A stretch of DNA of 64,000 nucleotides from Cupriavidus respiraculi. Lineage in GTDB: Bacteria; Pseudomonadota; Gammaproteobacteria; Burkholderiales; Burkholderiaceae. A program made the position numbers and the translations under genes. This document shows positions 35,065 to 43,232 of the stretch, piece by piece; position 1 is the first letter of the stretch, and every line of letters begins with the position of its first letter. The DNA lies in contig NZ_CAJZAH010000001.1 of the NCBI RefSeq assembly GCF_914271545.1, forward strand, positions 1,488,001 through 1,552,000. Direction: 5' to 3'. Under the pieces are notes generated by a model that worked only from the letters and a program-made list of their open reading frames with translations, was not told where the DNA came from and did not search any database.

Positions 35065-35832
35065 TTAGCGTCGGTTGAGATTGAGCAGCGTCAGGAATTC
35101 GCGCCGCAGGCTGTCATCCTTCAGGAAAGACCCGCGCATGACGCTGTTGGTCATCTTGGCATCGGTGTCGCGCACGCCGCGCCAGTGCATGCAGAAGTGC
35201 TCGGCTTCCATCACGATGGCCAGCCCGTCCGGCTTCATCTTCTCCTGCAGCAGGTCGGCCAGCTGGCTCACCGCTTCCTCCTGGATCTGCGGCCGGCACA
35301 TGATCCATTCGGCCAGCCGCGCATACTTGGACAGCCCGATCAGGTTGGAATGCTGGTTGGGCATCACGCCCACCCACAGCTTGCCCAGGATCGGGCACAG
35401 GTGGTGCGAGCAGGCGCTGCGCACCCGCATCGGCCCGACGATCATCAGCTCGTTGAGCTGCTCGACGTTGGGAAACTCCGTCACGTCCGGCGCATGGACA
35501 TAGCGGCCGGCGAAGATTTCCTTCAGGTACATCTTGGCGACGCGGCGCGCCGTCTCCTGCGTATTGTGGTCGTTGTCGACGTCGATCACCAGGCTGCGCA
35601 GCACCTCGGTCATCCGCTCTTCCACCTCGTCCTGCAGCGCCTGCAGTTCGCCCGGCTCGATATAGCGCGAGATATTGTCGTTGGCGTGGAAGCGTTGGCG
35701 CGCCGCCTCGAGCCGGGCGCGAATGCGCGCCGAAACGAGGGGCCCGCCGGCCGGGGCGTGAGCGCCATCGGCGTCGTCGGGCTTTGCCGCGCGCGCGCCG
35801 CGCGCGTTCAGCGTGGGATCCATGTCGGTCAT
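35065..35832 (-). CDS. folE: GTP cyclohydrolase I
   Basis: FolE converts GTP to 7,8-dihydroneopterin triphosphate, the entry to tetrahydrofolate and other pterins. The 255-residue protein has a roughly 50-residue N-terminal extension that is Ala/Gly-rich, then the catalytic domain. Zinc ligands are C141 and H144 in RSACSHHLCPILG and C214 in EHFCMHWRG. IGLSKYARL and QIQEEAVSQLADLL are also typical. It is first in a two-gene unit with the BLUF sensor. This suggests a light-linked second folE (pterins serve as photolyase/cryptochrome antennae), not the housekeeping copy. Confidence 0.93.
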   Translation of the reverse strand: MTDMDPTLNARGARAAKPDDADGAHAPAGGPLVSARIRARLEAARQRFHANDNISRYIEPGELQALQDEVEERMTEVLRSLVIDVDNDHNTQETARRVAKMYLKEIFAGRYVHAPDVTEFPNVEQLNELMIVGPMRVRSACSHHLCPILGKLWVGVMPNQHSNLIGLSKYARLAEWIMCRPQIQEEAVSQLADLLQEKMKPDGLAIVMEAEHFCMHWRGVRDTDAKMTNSVMRGSFLKDDSLRREFLTLLNLNRR

Positions 35833-36162
35833 CCGAAGTTGTCCAGCGAAATGCTAACTGGCAAGGCGGCCCATGCCGCGTCGCCGGCCGCCGCCCGCGT
35901 GCAACGGCCCGGCGCAACGGCAGGATCGATGCAAAATCGCAGCGGCGATCACATTGGACTATATGGGTCCCGTCGCAGTGCCGCAACCACCGTACGGCGG
36001 AGCGCCCGATTTGGCGGCCGGGGGCCGGAATTGACGACAAAAGCGGAACAGTGTGTTCTTCGCCGCCCGGATTTTCTTTGGGACGGGGTTGGCTACCATG
36101 CTTGGCATGCGACGGCAATGCCGTCATACCCTTTCATCAGCACGCAAACCAGCAGGCATACC
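35833..36162 (+). other. 330-bp region upstream of folE and of a small ORF
   Basis: No conserved gene is visible. It must hold the folE promoter (minus) and the promoter of the 53-codon ORF (plus). Next to the latter are two adjacent inverted repeats: CATGC-TTG-GCATG (36097-36109) and GACGGCA-A-TGCCGTC (36111-36125). A TTGACG -35-like hexamer lies near 36029. Confidence 0.5.
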
Positions 36163-36324
36163 ATGTCCCAGCAGAACAACCAGCACGACACCGAGGCGCA
36201 ACAGGCCGACTTCGACCTCGACATCCCGCAAGGCTCGCTCGAAGCGGCCGCGTTCGCCGAATTGCCCTATACGTTCGCGCGCGGCGGCACCTGCGCCCGC
36301 TACTACAACGAGTTCTTCGGCTGA
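36163..36324 (+). CDS. Small unrecognised peptide, possible modified-peptide precursor
   Basis: The 53 codons run from ATG 36163 to TGA 36324. The peptide has an acidic, Gln-rich front half (about residues 1-30) and an ending with GGTCARYYNEFFG, including a Gly-Gly, a single Cys and aromatic residues. This leader-plus-core look is seen in some ribosomally made peptide precursors, but no radical-SAM, cyclodehydratase or protease gene is nearby, so this remains speculative. Two inverted repeats 38-66 bp upstream support it being expressed. I do not recognise a family. Confidence 0.5.
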   Translation: MSQQNNQHDTEAQQADFDLDIPQGSLEAAAFAELPYTFARGGTCARYYNEFFG

Positions 36325-36388
36325 ACGCGGCGACGAGGCGGCGCCGGGCCGCCGCCTCCCCGCAAGGAGCCCTCGCTCGATCCGTCTC

Positions 36389-36832
36389 TCAATACGTCTT
36401 GTAGGGCAGGAACTTGCCCGACATCTCGATGCGCACCCGGTCCCCATTGGGATCGGCCTCGCGCTGCAGGTCCATGCGGAAATCGATGGCGCTCATGATG
36501 CCGTCGCCGAATTCCTCGTGGATCAGCGCCTTGAACGTCGTGCCATAGACGCTGACCAGTTCGTAGAAGCGGTAGATCAGCGGGTCGGTCGGCACCGTGG
36601 TCGGCAGCGAACCCTTGTACGGTACGGTCTTGAGCCAGGGCTCGGCTTCCGGCGGCAGGCCGAAGATCTCCATCACGGCCCGGGCGCCGGCGTCGTCGAA
36701 GACCATCTGGCCCAGGCACGCGGCCGTCGTCCATTCCTTGCTCTTGCCGACCTTGTCGGCGACCTGGGCCCAACTGATGCCCTTGCTGACCTTGGCTTCG
36801 ATGATCAGGTCGGTAACGTCGCTGCGGTTCAT
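36389..36832 (-). CDS. cynS: Cyanate hydratase (cyanase)
   Basis: CynS converts cyanate and bicarbonate to ammonia and two CO2 in the cytosol. The 147-residue protein has the N-terminal DNA-binding-like helical domain and the catalytic C-terminal domain. Catalytic R88 and E91 lie in YRFYELVSVYG and S114 in GIMSAIDF, at a constant 8-residue offset from E. coli R96, E99 and S122. It is the last gene after a three-part ABC importer, giving an uptake-and-degradation unit for cyanate nitrogen. No carbonic anhydrase gene (cynT) is present here. Confidence 0.97.
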   Translation of the reverse strand: MNRSDVTDLIIEAKVSKGISWAQVADKVGKSKEWTTAACLGQMVFDDAGARAVMEIFGLPPEAEPWLKTVPYKGSLPTTVPTDPLIYRFYELVSVYGTTFKALIHEEFGDGIMSAIDFRMDLQREADPNGDRVRIEMSGKFLPYKTY

Positions 36833-36868
36833 GGTTTGTCCTCTCGGTGTCGTAGGCGGAATCGGAAA

Positions 36869-37747
36869 TCAGGCGATGCGGGCCAGCGGCGGGCCGGACG
36901 CCGCCGGCGCGGGCTGCGGCTCGCTGCCGGGAGACACCACCGGGGGTTCCGCGGGCGCGCGCCCGCCGGCGTAGCCGTTCGCGCGCGTGACCAGGAAGTC
37001 CACCAGGTGGTTGCGGATCGCGTAATAGCGGGGGTCGTGGTGCAGCGTGGCGCGCTGCCGGCTGCGGGGCAGGACGTTGCGCACCACCTCGGCGATGCCG
37101 GCGCGGGGTCCGTTGCCCATCAGCAGGATGGTGTCCGCAAGCAGGATCGCCTCGTCCACGTCGTGCGTGATCATGAAGACCGTCTGTCGCGTGGCCGCGC
37201 AGATGCGCAGCAGCTCGTCCTGGATGGTGCCCCGCGTGAGCGCGTCGAGCGCGCCGAACGGCTCGTCCAGCAGCAGCATCTTCGGTTCGATGGCGAAGGC
37301 CCGCGCGATGCCCACCCGCTGCTTCATGCCGCCCGACAGCGCGGACGGCTTCTTGTCGATGGCATGCGCGAGGCCGACCATCTCCACGTAGCGCTCGACA
37401 TGCGCGTCGACCTGCGCCGCATGCCACTGGGGCCAGCGCGACCGCACGGCGAAGGCGATATTGCGGCGAACGGTGAGCCACGGCATCAGCGCGTGTCCCT
37501 GGAACACCACGCCGCGCTCCAGGCTCGGCCCGGCGATCTCGCGCCCGCCCATGATCACGTGGCCCTCGCTGGCCGCTTCCAGCCCGGCCAGCACGTTGAG
37601 GATGGTGGTCTTGCCGCAACCGGAATGGCCGACGATGCAGACGAACTCGCCTTGCGCGATGCCGAAATTGACGCGCTCGAAGACCGTCGTGTCGGCACCG
37701 GGATAGCGCTTGGCCAGCGCCTCGACCTTCAGGAAAGGTTGTTCCAT
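36869..37747 (-). CDS. Nitrate/cyanate-type ABC transporter ATPase
   Basis: This 292-residue ATP-binding subunit has Walker A GHSGCGKTT (about 45-53), the Q-loop FQGHALMPW, the signature LSGGMKQRVGIARAF and Walker B MLLLDEPFGALD followed by the H-loop THDVDEA. It belongs to the NrtD/SsuB/TauB group. The C terminus carries a Pro/Ala-rich tail of about 35 residues. It lies 5 bp after the permease stop and 36 bp before cynS, and it energises the importer made of the permease and the binding protein upstream. Confidence 0.93.
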   Translation of the reverse strand: MEQPFLKVEALAKRYPGADTTVFERVNFGIAQGEFVCIVGHSGCGKTTILNVLAGLEAASEGHVIMGGREIAGPSLERGVVFQGHALMPWLTVRRNIAFAVRSRWPQWHAAQVDAHVERYVEMVGLAHAIDKKPSALSGGMKQRVGIARAFAIEPKMLLLDEPFGALDALTRGTIQDELLRICAATRQTVFMITHDVDEAILLADTILLMGNGPRAGIAEVVRNVLPRSRQRATLHHDPRYYAIRNHLVDFLVTRANGYAGGRAPAEPPVVSPGSEPQPAPAASGPPLARIA

Positions 37748-37752
37748 GCGCC

Positions 37753-38682
37753 CTACTCCACGTAGCTGACCAGCTTCTGCAGGCGCGCGAACATCATGTC
37801 CAGCGCCATGCCGACCACCCCGATCATCAGGATGGCGAAGATCACGTTGGCGAGCGACAGGTTGTTCCACTCGTTCCACACGAAATAGCCGATGCCGGTG
37901 CCGCCCACCAGCATCTCGGCGGCCACGATCACCAGCCACGCGATGCCCATCGAGATGCGCATGCCGGTCAGGATGGTGGGGGCCGCGGCCGGCAGGATGA
38001 CCTCGCGCGCGCGGCGCCAGGCGGACACCTCCAGCGTGCGCGCCACCGCCAGCCATTCGCGCCGCACCGTCGCCACGCCGAACGCCGTATTGGTCAGCAT
38101 GGGCCAGACGGAGCAGATAAAGATCACGAAGATGCCGCTGATCGACGAGTCCTTGATCGTGTAGAGCGCGATCGGCATCCAGGCCAGCGGCGAGATGGGC
38201 TTGAGCACCTGGATGAAGGGGTTCAGCGCGCGGAAGGCGAGCGGCGACATGCCCACCAGAAAGCCCAGCGGCACCGCCACCAGCGCGGCCAGCGCAAAAC
38301 CGAGGCCAACGCGCGCGAGCGACCAGCCGAGCTGGATGCCGATGCCCTTGTCATTGGGGCCGTTGTCATAGAACGGCTGCGACAGGTTGGCGGCGATGGT
38401 GCGCCCCAGCGCTGCCGGCGTGGGAAAGCCGCTGGACGGCTGCTCGGCACCGGCCGCCGCCCCGGGGTCCTTGCCGAGCAGCTTCATGTACTCGATCTGC
38501 TCCGCCGTGTACTGCTGGGCGACCGTGGCGGCCGGCATGGTGGCGACGTGCCACACGCCGAGCACGGACAGCAGGATCAGCAGCGACAGCAGCGCGCCCT
38601 GGATGGCAAGCCGCGACGAAGCGGACAGGCGGCTGGCGCGCGCCTGGGCAGGCGGGCGGCGGACGGATTCGGGCAGGGACAT
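37753..38682 (-). CDS. Nitrate/cyanate-type ABC transporter permease
   Basis: This 309-residue inner-membrane permease of the NrtB/CynB-like group has a first transmembrane helix at about 24-45, a periplasmic loop (about 46-105) and five later helices. The EAA-type cytoplasmic loop is in LEVSAWRRAREVILPAAAPTILTGMRISMGIAW, the contact with the ATPase. KPISPLAWMPIALYTI is also family-typical. It lies 20 bp after the binding-protein stop. Confidence 0.93.
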   Translation of the reverse strand: MSLPESVRRPPAQARASRLSASSRLAIQGALLSLLILLSVLGVWHVATMPAATVAQQYTAEQIEYMKLLGKDPGAAAGAEQPSSGFPTPAALGRTIAANLSQPFYDNGPNDKGIGIQLGWSLARVGLGFALAALVAVPLGFLVGMSPLAFRALNPFIQVLKPISPLAWMPIALYTIKDSSISGIFVIFICSVWPMLTNTAFGVATVRREWLAVARTLEVSAWRRAREVILPAAAPTILTGMRISMGIAWLVIVAAEMLVGGTGIGYFVWNEWNNLSLANVIFAILMIGVVGMALDMMFARLQKLVSYVE

Positions 38683-38702
38683 CGCGGGCTCCGGGACGGC
38701 TT

Positions 38703-40127
38703 TCACGTGCGGCGGATCGGAAAGCTGGCCAGATACGCGTCGGGGCGCGCCGGGTCGAACTCCTTGCCCATGATCCGGAAGCGCGGATACGCGCCATCCG
38801 GCACGGTCTGTCCCAGCGACTTCATGGCCTGCCGGGCGTCGGTGAGCAGGAACACCTTCTCGGCGATCTGGCGGTAGTCGACCTCGCCCTTCACATAGCC
38901 CCAGCGCTTCATCTGCGTGAGCATCCACACCGCCATCGACTGCCAGGGAATCGGATCGAAGTCCGCGCGGTCCGGCACCTCGCGCACATTGCCCAGGCCG
39001 TCGGCGAAGCGCCCGGTGAGTACCTGCGCGACCACGGTCTCCGGCTGGTTCAGATAGGCCTGCGGCGAGATCACCTTGGCGATCAGCGGGCGGTTCTTCG
39101 GGTCGCACGCCATCGCGGAGGCGGTCAGCACCGAGCGGTACAGCGCCGCGAAGGTGTTGGGATGGGCGCGGATGAAGTCGGCGGACGTGCCAAAGGCGCA
39201 GCAGGGATGGCCGTTCCACAGATCGCGCGTGAGCACGTGCAGGAAGCCCACCTCGTCATACACGGCACGCTGGTTGAACGGGTCCGGACCGAGGAAGCCG
39301 TCGATATTGCCGGCACGCAGGTTCGCCACCATCTCCGGCGGCGGCACCACGCGGATCTGGATGTCCCGGTCCGGGTCCAGCCCCGCTTCTGCCACGTAGT
39401 AGCGCAGCAGAAAGTTGTGCATCGAGTAGTCGAACGGCACCGCGAAGCGAAAACCCTTCCACTGCTTCGGATCGCGCTTGTCCTTGTGCCGCACCGACAG
39501 CGTGATGGCCTGCCCATTGGTGTTCTGGATGGTGGCCACGTTCATCGGCACCGGGTTGGATCCCGCGCCCAGCGTCATCGCCAGCGGCATCGGCGACAGG
39601 AAGTGCGTGGCGTCGTATTCGCGGTTGAGCATCTTGTCGCGGATCAGCGCCCAGCCCGCGGTCTTGACGACCTCCACGTTCAGGCCCTGCTCGCGATAGA
39701 AGCCCAGCGGATGCGCCATGATCAGCGGCGTCGCGCAGGTGATGGGAATGAAGCCGATCTTCAGGTCGCGCTTTTCCGGCGCGCGCTTTTCCTGGGCCAT
39801 TGCCTGCAGCGCATGCAGCGGCAGCACGCTGGAGATGGCCGCCATGGCCGTGCCCCGGCCCACGGCGCGCAGGAACCGCCGGCGCACGGCCTCCTGCGGG
39901 AAGATGGCCTTGACCAGCGCAGCCTCGAGAAGGCGGTTGGAGAGCGCTTCCGCGTTCGTGGCCTCCGTGCCCGGCCGTACCGCGCGCGCCATCGCGGCAT
40001 CGTGATCGGCCGTGCTGGCATGCTGCCCGCAGGCGCAGCCGGCCAGCAGCGGCCGCTCGGCGTCGTAGGGGTCAGGCAGGTCGTGCGCGGACGCGGCGGC
40101 GCGTCCCTCTGGCTTGACAGCGGTCAT
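38703..40127 (-). CDS. NrtA/CmpA-type ABC substrate-binding protein
   Basis: This 474-residue binding protein is related to NrtA/CynA. A long N-terminal part (about 1-80) precedes a twin-arginine-like site RRRFLRAVG (about 82-90) and hydrophobic helix, suggesting Tat export about 80 residues in. The binding domain has LKIGFIPITCATPLIMAHPLGFYREQGL and GPDPFNQRAVYDEVGFLHVLTRDLW. The cynS neighbour makes cyanate the likely ligand, though nitrate is possible. The first 80 residues contain a Cys-x-Cys and His and are unusually long; a later start within them is possible. Confidence 0.9.
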   Translation of the reverse strand: MTAVKPEGRAAASAHDLPDPYDAERPLLAGCACGQHASTADHDAAMARAVRPGTEATNAEALSNRLLEAALVKAIFPQEAVRRRFLRAVGRGTAMAAISSVLPLHALQAMAQEKRAPEKRDLKIGFIPITCATPLIMAHPLGFYREQGLNVEVVKTAGWALIRDKMLNREYDATHFLSPMPLAMTLGAGSNPVPMNVATIQNTNGQAITLSVRHKDKRDPKQWKGFRFAVPFDYSMHNFLLRYYVAEAGLDPDRDIQIRVVPPPEMVANLRAGNIDGFLGPDPFNQRAVYDEVGFLHVLTRDLWNGHPCCAFGTSADFIRAHPNTFAALYRSVLTASAMACDPKNRPLIAKVISPQAYLNQPETVVAQVLTGRFADGLGNVREVPDRADFDPIPWQSMAVWMLTQMKRWGYVKGEVDYRQIAEKVFLLTDARQAMKSLGQTVPDGAYPRFRIMGKEFDPARPDAYLASFPIRRT

Positions 40128-40260
40128 GGCAGCTCCCCGGCTGGTTGGTCAATGTGTTGCGCCTTTGCGCAGGCGAATCTCTTGTGGCTCCCATGCTAGG
40201 GACGATGGCCTCGGCCCGGTATCGCGCCAGCAGGGAAAGCGCTGTCGTGGCGCACGTGAT

Positions 40261-40286
40261 GCCCTGTAGTGCCAGCACTACAGGGC
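40261..40286. promoter_or_regulatory. Perfect inverted repeat upstream of the cyanate operon
   Basis: Twelve-base arms GCCCTGTAGTGC/GCACTACAGGGC are separated by CA. It lies 134 bp before the importer start at 40127 and 14 bp after the response-regulator stop. Inner 7-2-7 geometry (GTAGTGC-CA-GCACTAC) matches the spacing used by NarL-type regulators. It could be the operator for the adjacent response regulator; no U-run supports a terminator. Confidence 0.5.
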
Positions 40287-40299
40287 GGCCACCACGGGC

Positions 40300-40944
40300 C
40301 TATGCCTCGAGCAGGTTCTGGCGTACCGCGTACAGCGCGAGTTCGACGTCGTTGCGCACGCCGGTCTTCTCGAGGATCCGCGCGCGGTAGGTGCTGACGG
40401 TATTGGGGCTGAGCGCCAGCGCCTGCGCGATCTGCCCCACGGTATTGCCGGCCGCGATCAGGCGGAACACCTGGTATTCGCGGTTGGACAGCGTCTCGTG
40501 GGCCTGCCGCCCCGCCATCTCGCTGATGGCGGCGGCCAGCGCCTCCGCGATGGCGGGCGTCACATAGACCTTGCCGGCCGCCGCCTTGCGGATGGCGGCC
40601 ACCAGTTCCTCCGTATCCGCACTCTTGTTCAGATAGCCGGCGGCGCCCAGACGGATCGAGCGCACCGCGTACTGCTTGTCCGGATAGGTGGACAGCATCA
40701 GCACCGGCAGCCGGGGCATCTCGCTCTTGAGCTGGCGCAGCACGTCCAGCCCGTCGCGGCCGGGCATGGCGATATCGAGCAGCAGCACGTCGGCCGGGCA
40801 CGGATTCGCCTCGCGCAGCAGGCGCACCGCCTCCGGGCCATCGGCCGCTTCCGCCACCACGCCGATATCGTCCGCATCGGCCAGGATCTGGCGCAGGCCC
40901 TCGCGCACGATACGGTGGTCGTCGCAGATCAGTACCCGGATCAT
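40300..40944 (-). CDS. NarL/FixJ-family response regulator
   Basis: This 214-residue regulator has a receiver domain with acidic pair D8-D9, phospho-acceptor D57 in VLLLDIAMPG and Lys in GYLNKSAD. The LuxR-type helix-turn-helix is at about 146-206 (LSNREYQVFRLIAAGNTVGQIAQALALSPNTVSTYRARI). Its ATG at 40944 overlaps the kinase stop by 4 bp. It is phosphorylated by the adjacent kinase and may control the cyanate importer operon just downstream, given the palindrome between them. Confidence 0.95.
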   Translation of the reverse strand: MIRVLICDDHRIVREGLRQILADADDIGVVAEAADGPEAVRLLREANPCPADVLLLDIAMPGRDGLDVLRQLKSEMPRLPVLMLSTYPDKQYAVRSIRLGAAGYLNKSADTEELVAAIRKAAAGKVYVTPAIAEALAAAISEMAGRQAHETLSNREYQVFRLIAAGNTVGQIAQALALSPNTVSTYRARILEKTGVRNDVELALYAVRQNLLEA

Positions 40945-42191
40945 GCTGCGTTCTCCTCGCGGCAATGCGGCTCGTGACCGGATGCGGGCGCCCGCGTGTC
41001 CGCGGGCATCGTCAGCCGCACCGTGGTGCCCGCGCCGGGGCGGCTGTCGATCTGCACCGTGCCGCCGAAGTGCGACGCGCGCTCGCGCATGCCCAGCACG
41101 CCGTAGGCGGCGGCGCGCTCGAAGGCGGCGGCGGGCGCCCCGCGGCCGTCGTCCCGCACCTCGATGCGCAGGCCGTCGGCGCCGGCGCGCACGCCGATGC
41201 GCACGCTGCGGGCCTGCGCGTGCCGCGCCACGTTGGACAGCATTTCCTGGAAGATGCGGAACACCGCGATGGCACGGGCGCCTTCAGGCGCGGCGGTGCC
41301 CTCGTCGATATCGAAACGCCGCACGCAGCGCAGCTCCGCGCTGTCGGCGAACTCCTGCGCCTGCCACTCCAGCGCGGCCCACAAGCCCTGGTGGTCGAGG
41401 ATCGACGGGCGCAGGTCGGTCATGATGCGGCCGACGTTGTCGACCGCGTTGTCGATCAGCGTTCCCATGCGCCGGCATTTCGCCAGCCATTCCGGGTGGG
41501 GCGCCAGCCGGTGCGCGAGCCAGTTCACATCCATCTTCAGCGCCACCAGCAGGCTGCCGAGTTCATCGTGGATCTCGCGCGCGATGCGCGTGCGTTCGTC
41601 CTCGCGCACGCTGTCCAGGTAGGCCGACAGCTCGCGCAGCTGCGCCAGCGCGTCCGACAGCGCGCGCGTGCGCTGCTCCACGCGCCGCTCCAGCAGATCG
41701 TTGGCCTGGCGCAGCAGTTCCTGCGCCCGCTGCCGTTCGGAGATGTCGACGAAGGTCACCACCGCGCCCAGCACCGTGCCTTCGTCGATCACGGGGTGCG
41801 AGGAATATTCCGCATGGAAGCTGCTGCCGTCGGCGCGCCACATCACCTCGCTGTCGATGCGGCAACCGTGGCCGGCGCGAAAAGCGTTGAAGATATGGCA
41901 ATCGCATTCGGCATAGCGGCTGCCGTCGGCGCGGGTATGGTGGACCAGCGCATGCATGTTGCGGCCGGCCATCTGCGCCGGCGTGTAGCCCAGCATGGCG
42001 GCGGCGGCGCGGTTCGCGTACATGCAGCGGCCCGCCGTGTCGACGCAGTAGATCCCTTCCCCGGTCGATTCCAGCAGCAGGCTCAGCCGCTCGTGCCATG
42101 GCGCGCCGTCCACGGCGCTGGCGGGCACGGCGCTGGCGGGCACGGCGTGGGCGGGCGAATGCGGCACGGCAAGCAGGGACGGGGGCGACAT
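40941..42191 (-). CDS. PAS-domain NarL-type sensor histidine kinase
   Basis: This 416-residue cytosolic kinase has no transmembrane segment. After a Pro/Ala-rich start it has a PAS domain (about 34-155, LLESTGEGIYCVDTAGRCMYANRAA). A coiled coil follows (about 155-205), then the HisKA_3 dimerisation domain with the phospho-His in IAREIHDELGSLL, and an HATPase with EMLSNVARHA, VRDDGRGAP and GVLGMRERA. Several Cys in the PAS domain (AECDCHIF, GHGCR) could bind metal or sense redox, but this is a guess. GGAG precedes ATG 42191; it couples to the response regulator downstream. Confidence 0.93.
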   Translation of the reverse strand: MSPPSLLAVPHSPAHAVPASAVPASAVDGAPWHERLSLLLESTGEGIYCVDTAGRCMYANRAAAAMLGYTPAQMAGRNMHALVHHTRADGSRYAECDCHIFNAFRAGHGCRIDSEVMWRADGSSFHAEYSSHPVIDEGTVLGAVVTFVDISERQRAQELLRQANDLLERRVEQRTRALSDALAQLRELSAYLDSVREDERTRIAREIHDELGSLLVALKMDVNWLAHRLAPHPEWLAKCRRMGTLIDNAVDNVGRIMTDLRPSILDHQGLWAALEWQAQEFADSAELRCVRRFDIDEGTAAPEGARAIAVFRIFQEMLSNVARHAQARSVRIGVRAGADGLRIEVRDDGRGAPAAAFERAAAYGVLGMRERASHFGGTVQIDSRPGAGTTVRLTMPADTRAPASGHEPHCREENAA

Positions 42192-42720
42192 GGGCGGGCT
42201 CCGCGAGAGGGGCCTGCGCATCGCGCAAGCACCATGCCATCCGCGCATGCCGCCAAGGCCGCCCTGACGGCCGGCCGGTGCACCGTCGGGGACCGGCATG
42301 CGCACCGCGCCAGGGCATGGCACCCGGCGCAGGAGACCCCGCTGCACCACCGTGCGTACCCGTTTCTGCGGGGAGGCCCGGGCCGACGCGTCGACCGTAC
42401 CCGTTTCTGCGGGGCGCCGAGGCGCGTTCTCGCCGTCATCGGCGTCGGCGCCGGTCTCCGATCCGTGCGGCTCGTATTACGGCTGTAACGCCACATTACG
42501 CCGTGCCCGCATGCCACGGTGCCGCCACCCTGTCCCCTGGCGCCGCCAAAAGCCGCGCAACCCCGCACCGGCAAGGATCGGGCGCATTCCACGCGGCATT
42601 CGCGGCGGCACGGCTCGCGGCCGCGGCTTGTGAAACAGCCTTACAAGTGCAACCGCCCGCACCCGATACGTGCCACTACATTCGAGCCATGTTCAACGCG
42701 CCCTTCTCAGGAGCACACCC
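42192..42720. other. 529-bp gene-free region with direct repeats
   Basis: No conserved gene was seen. A 19-bp sequence, CGTACCCGTTTCTGCGGGG, occurs twice at 42355-42373 and 42396-42414, 41 bp apart. Farther on, TTAC-N4-GTAA (42477-42488) overlaps GTAA-N7-TTAC (42485-42499). These look like operator sites for the divergent kinase gene or the small His-rich genes. Confidence 0.5.
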
Positions 42721-42840
42721 ATGAAACGCACCCTGTCCCTTGCCGTAGTCCTGTCCACCGCGGCGGTGCTGCTCTCGGCCTGCATCGTGGTGCCGCACCA
42801 CGGCGGAGGCCATCGCCACCACCATCACCACCGCTATTGA
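42721..42840 (+). CDS. Very small His-rich lipoprotein
   Basis: The 39 codons encode a signal peptide ending in the lipobox LLSAC (Cys21) and an 18-residue tail with nine His residues (HHGGGHRHHHHHRY). It would be anchored in a membrane by its lipid, with a metal-binding tail. The sequence before the ATG (CAGGAGCACACC) is nearly the same as that before the next gene, showing a duplicated translation start region. Function unknown; nickel, zinc or copper binding is inferred from His content only. Confidence 0.65.
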   Translation: MKRTLSLAVVLSTAAVLLSACIVVPHHGGGHRHHHHHRY

Positions 42841-42900
42841 GCGGCCCTCGCCGGCCACCGCAACCGCGCCCGAACAAACCCATCCTTGCAGGAGCACACC

Positions 42901-43185
42901 ATGACCCGCCAACTGCTGATCGCACTCGGAACCCTTGCCGCCGGCGCCATGTTCGGCATCGTCACGCCCGCCCAGGCGCATTCTGACCATGACCACCGGG
43001 ATCGCTACCAACGCCACGAGCGTCACCATCCGGTACCGCCCCATGCGCGTCCCTACGTGCGCCCGGTCCACGGCCACGCCCATGACCATCGCATGTCGCG
43101 CCCGGGACATCGCTGGGTGCCCGAGCGCTGGGTACGCGACCGGCACGGTCACCTGGTGAAGCGGCCGGGGTACTGGGTACGCTGA
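42901..43185 (+). CDS. Small exported His-rich protein
   Basis: This 94-residue protein has a signal peptide (cleaved about AQA-HS, residue 26) and a mature part full of His, Arg and Pro (HSDHDHRDRYQRHERHH, HGHAHDHRM). It ends with WVRDRHGHLVKRPGYWVR, which resembles the YXWVPGHWxxR-type repeats of small periplasmic proteins. Likely periplasmic and metal-binding; no enzymatic motif. It starts 60 bp after the His-rich lipoprotein stop, in the same unit, and is followed by a strong terminator. Confidence 0.78.
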   Translation: MTRQLLIALGTLAAGAMFGIVTPAQAHSDHDHRDRYQRHERHHPVPPHARPYVRPVHGHAHDHRMSRPGHRWVPERWVRDRHGHLVKRPGYWVR

Positions 43186-43232
43186 ATACGGCGCACCGAC
43201 GACGCCTGATCGTCGCGACGTGATGGAAGGGA

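Noticed and set aside
36163-36324. pqqA or mycofactocin precursor
   Set aside because: The characteristic pqqA Glu-x3-Tyr core and the mycofactocin ending are absent, and no radical-SAM gene is nearby.
42355-42414. Two repeats as a minimal CRISPR
   Set aside because: Only two copies, a 22-bp gap, and no cas genes.
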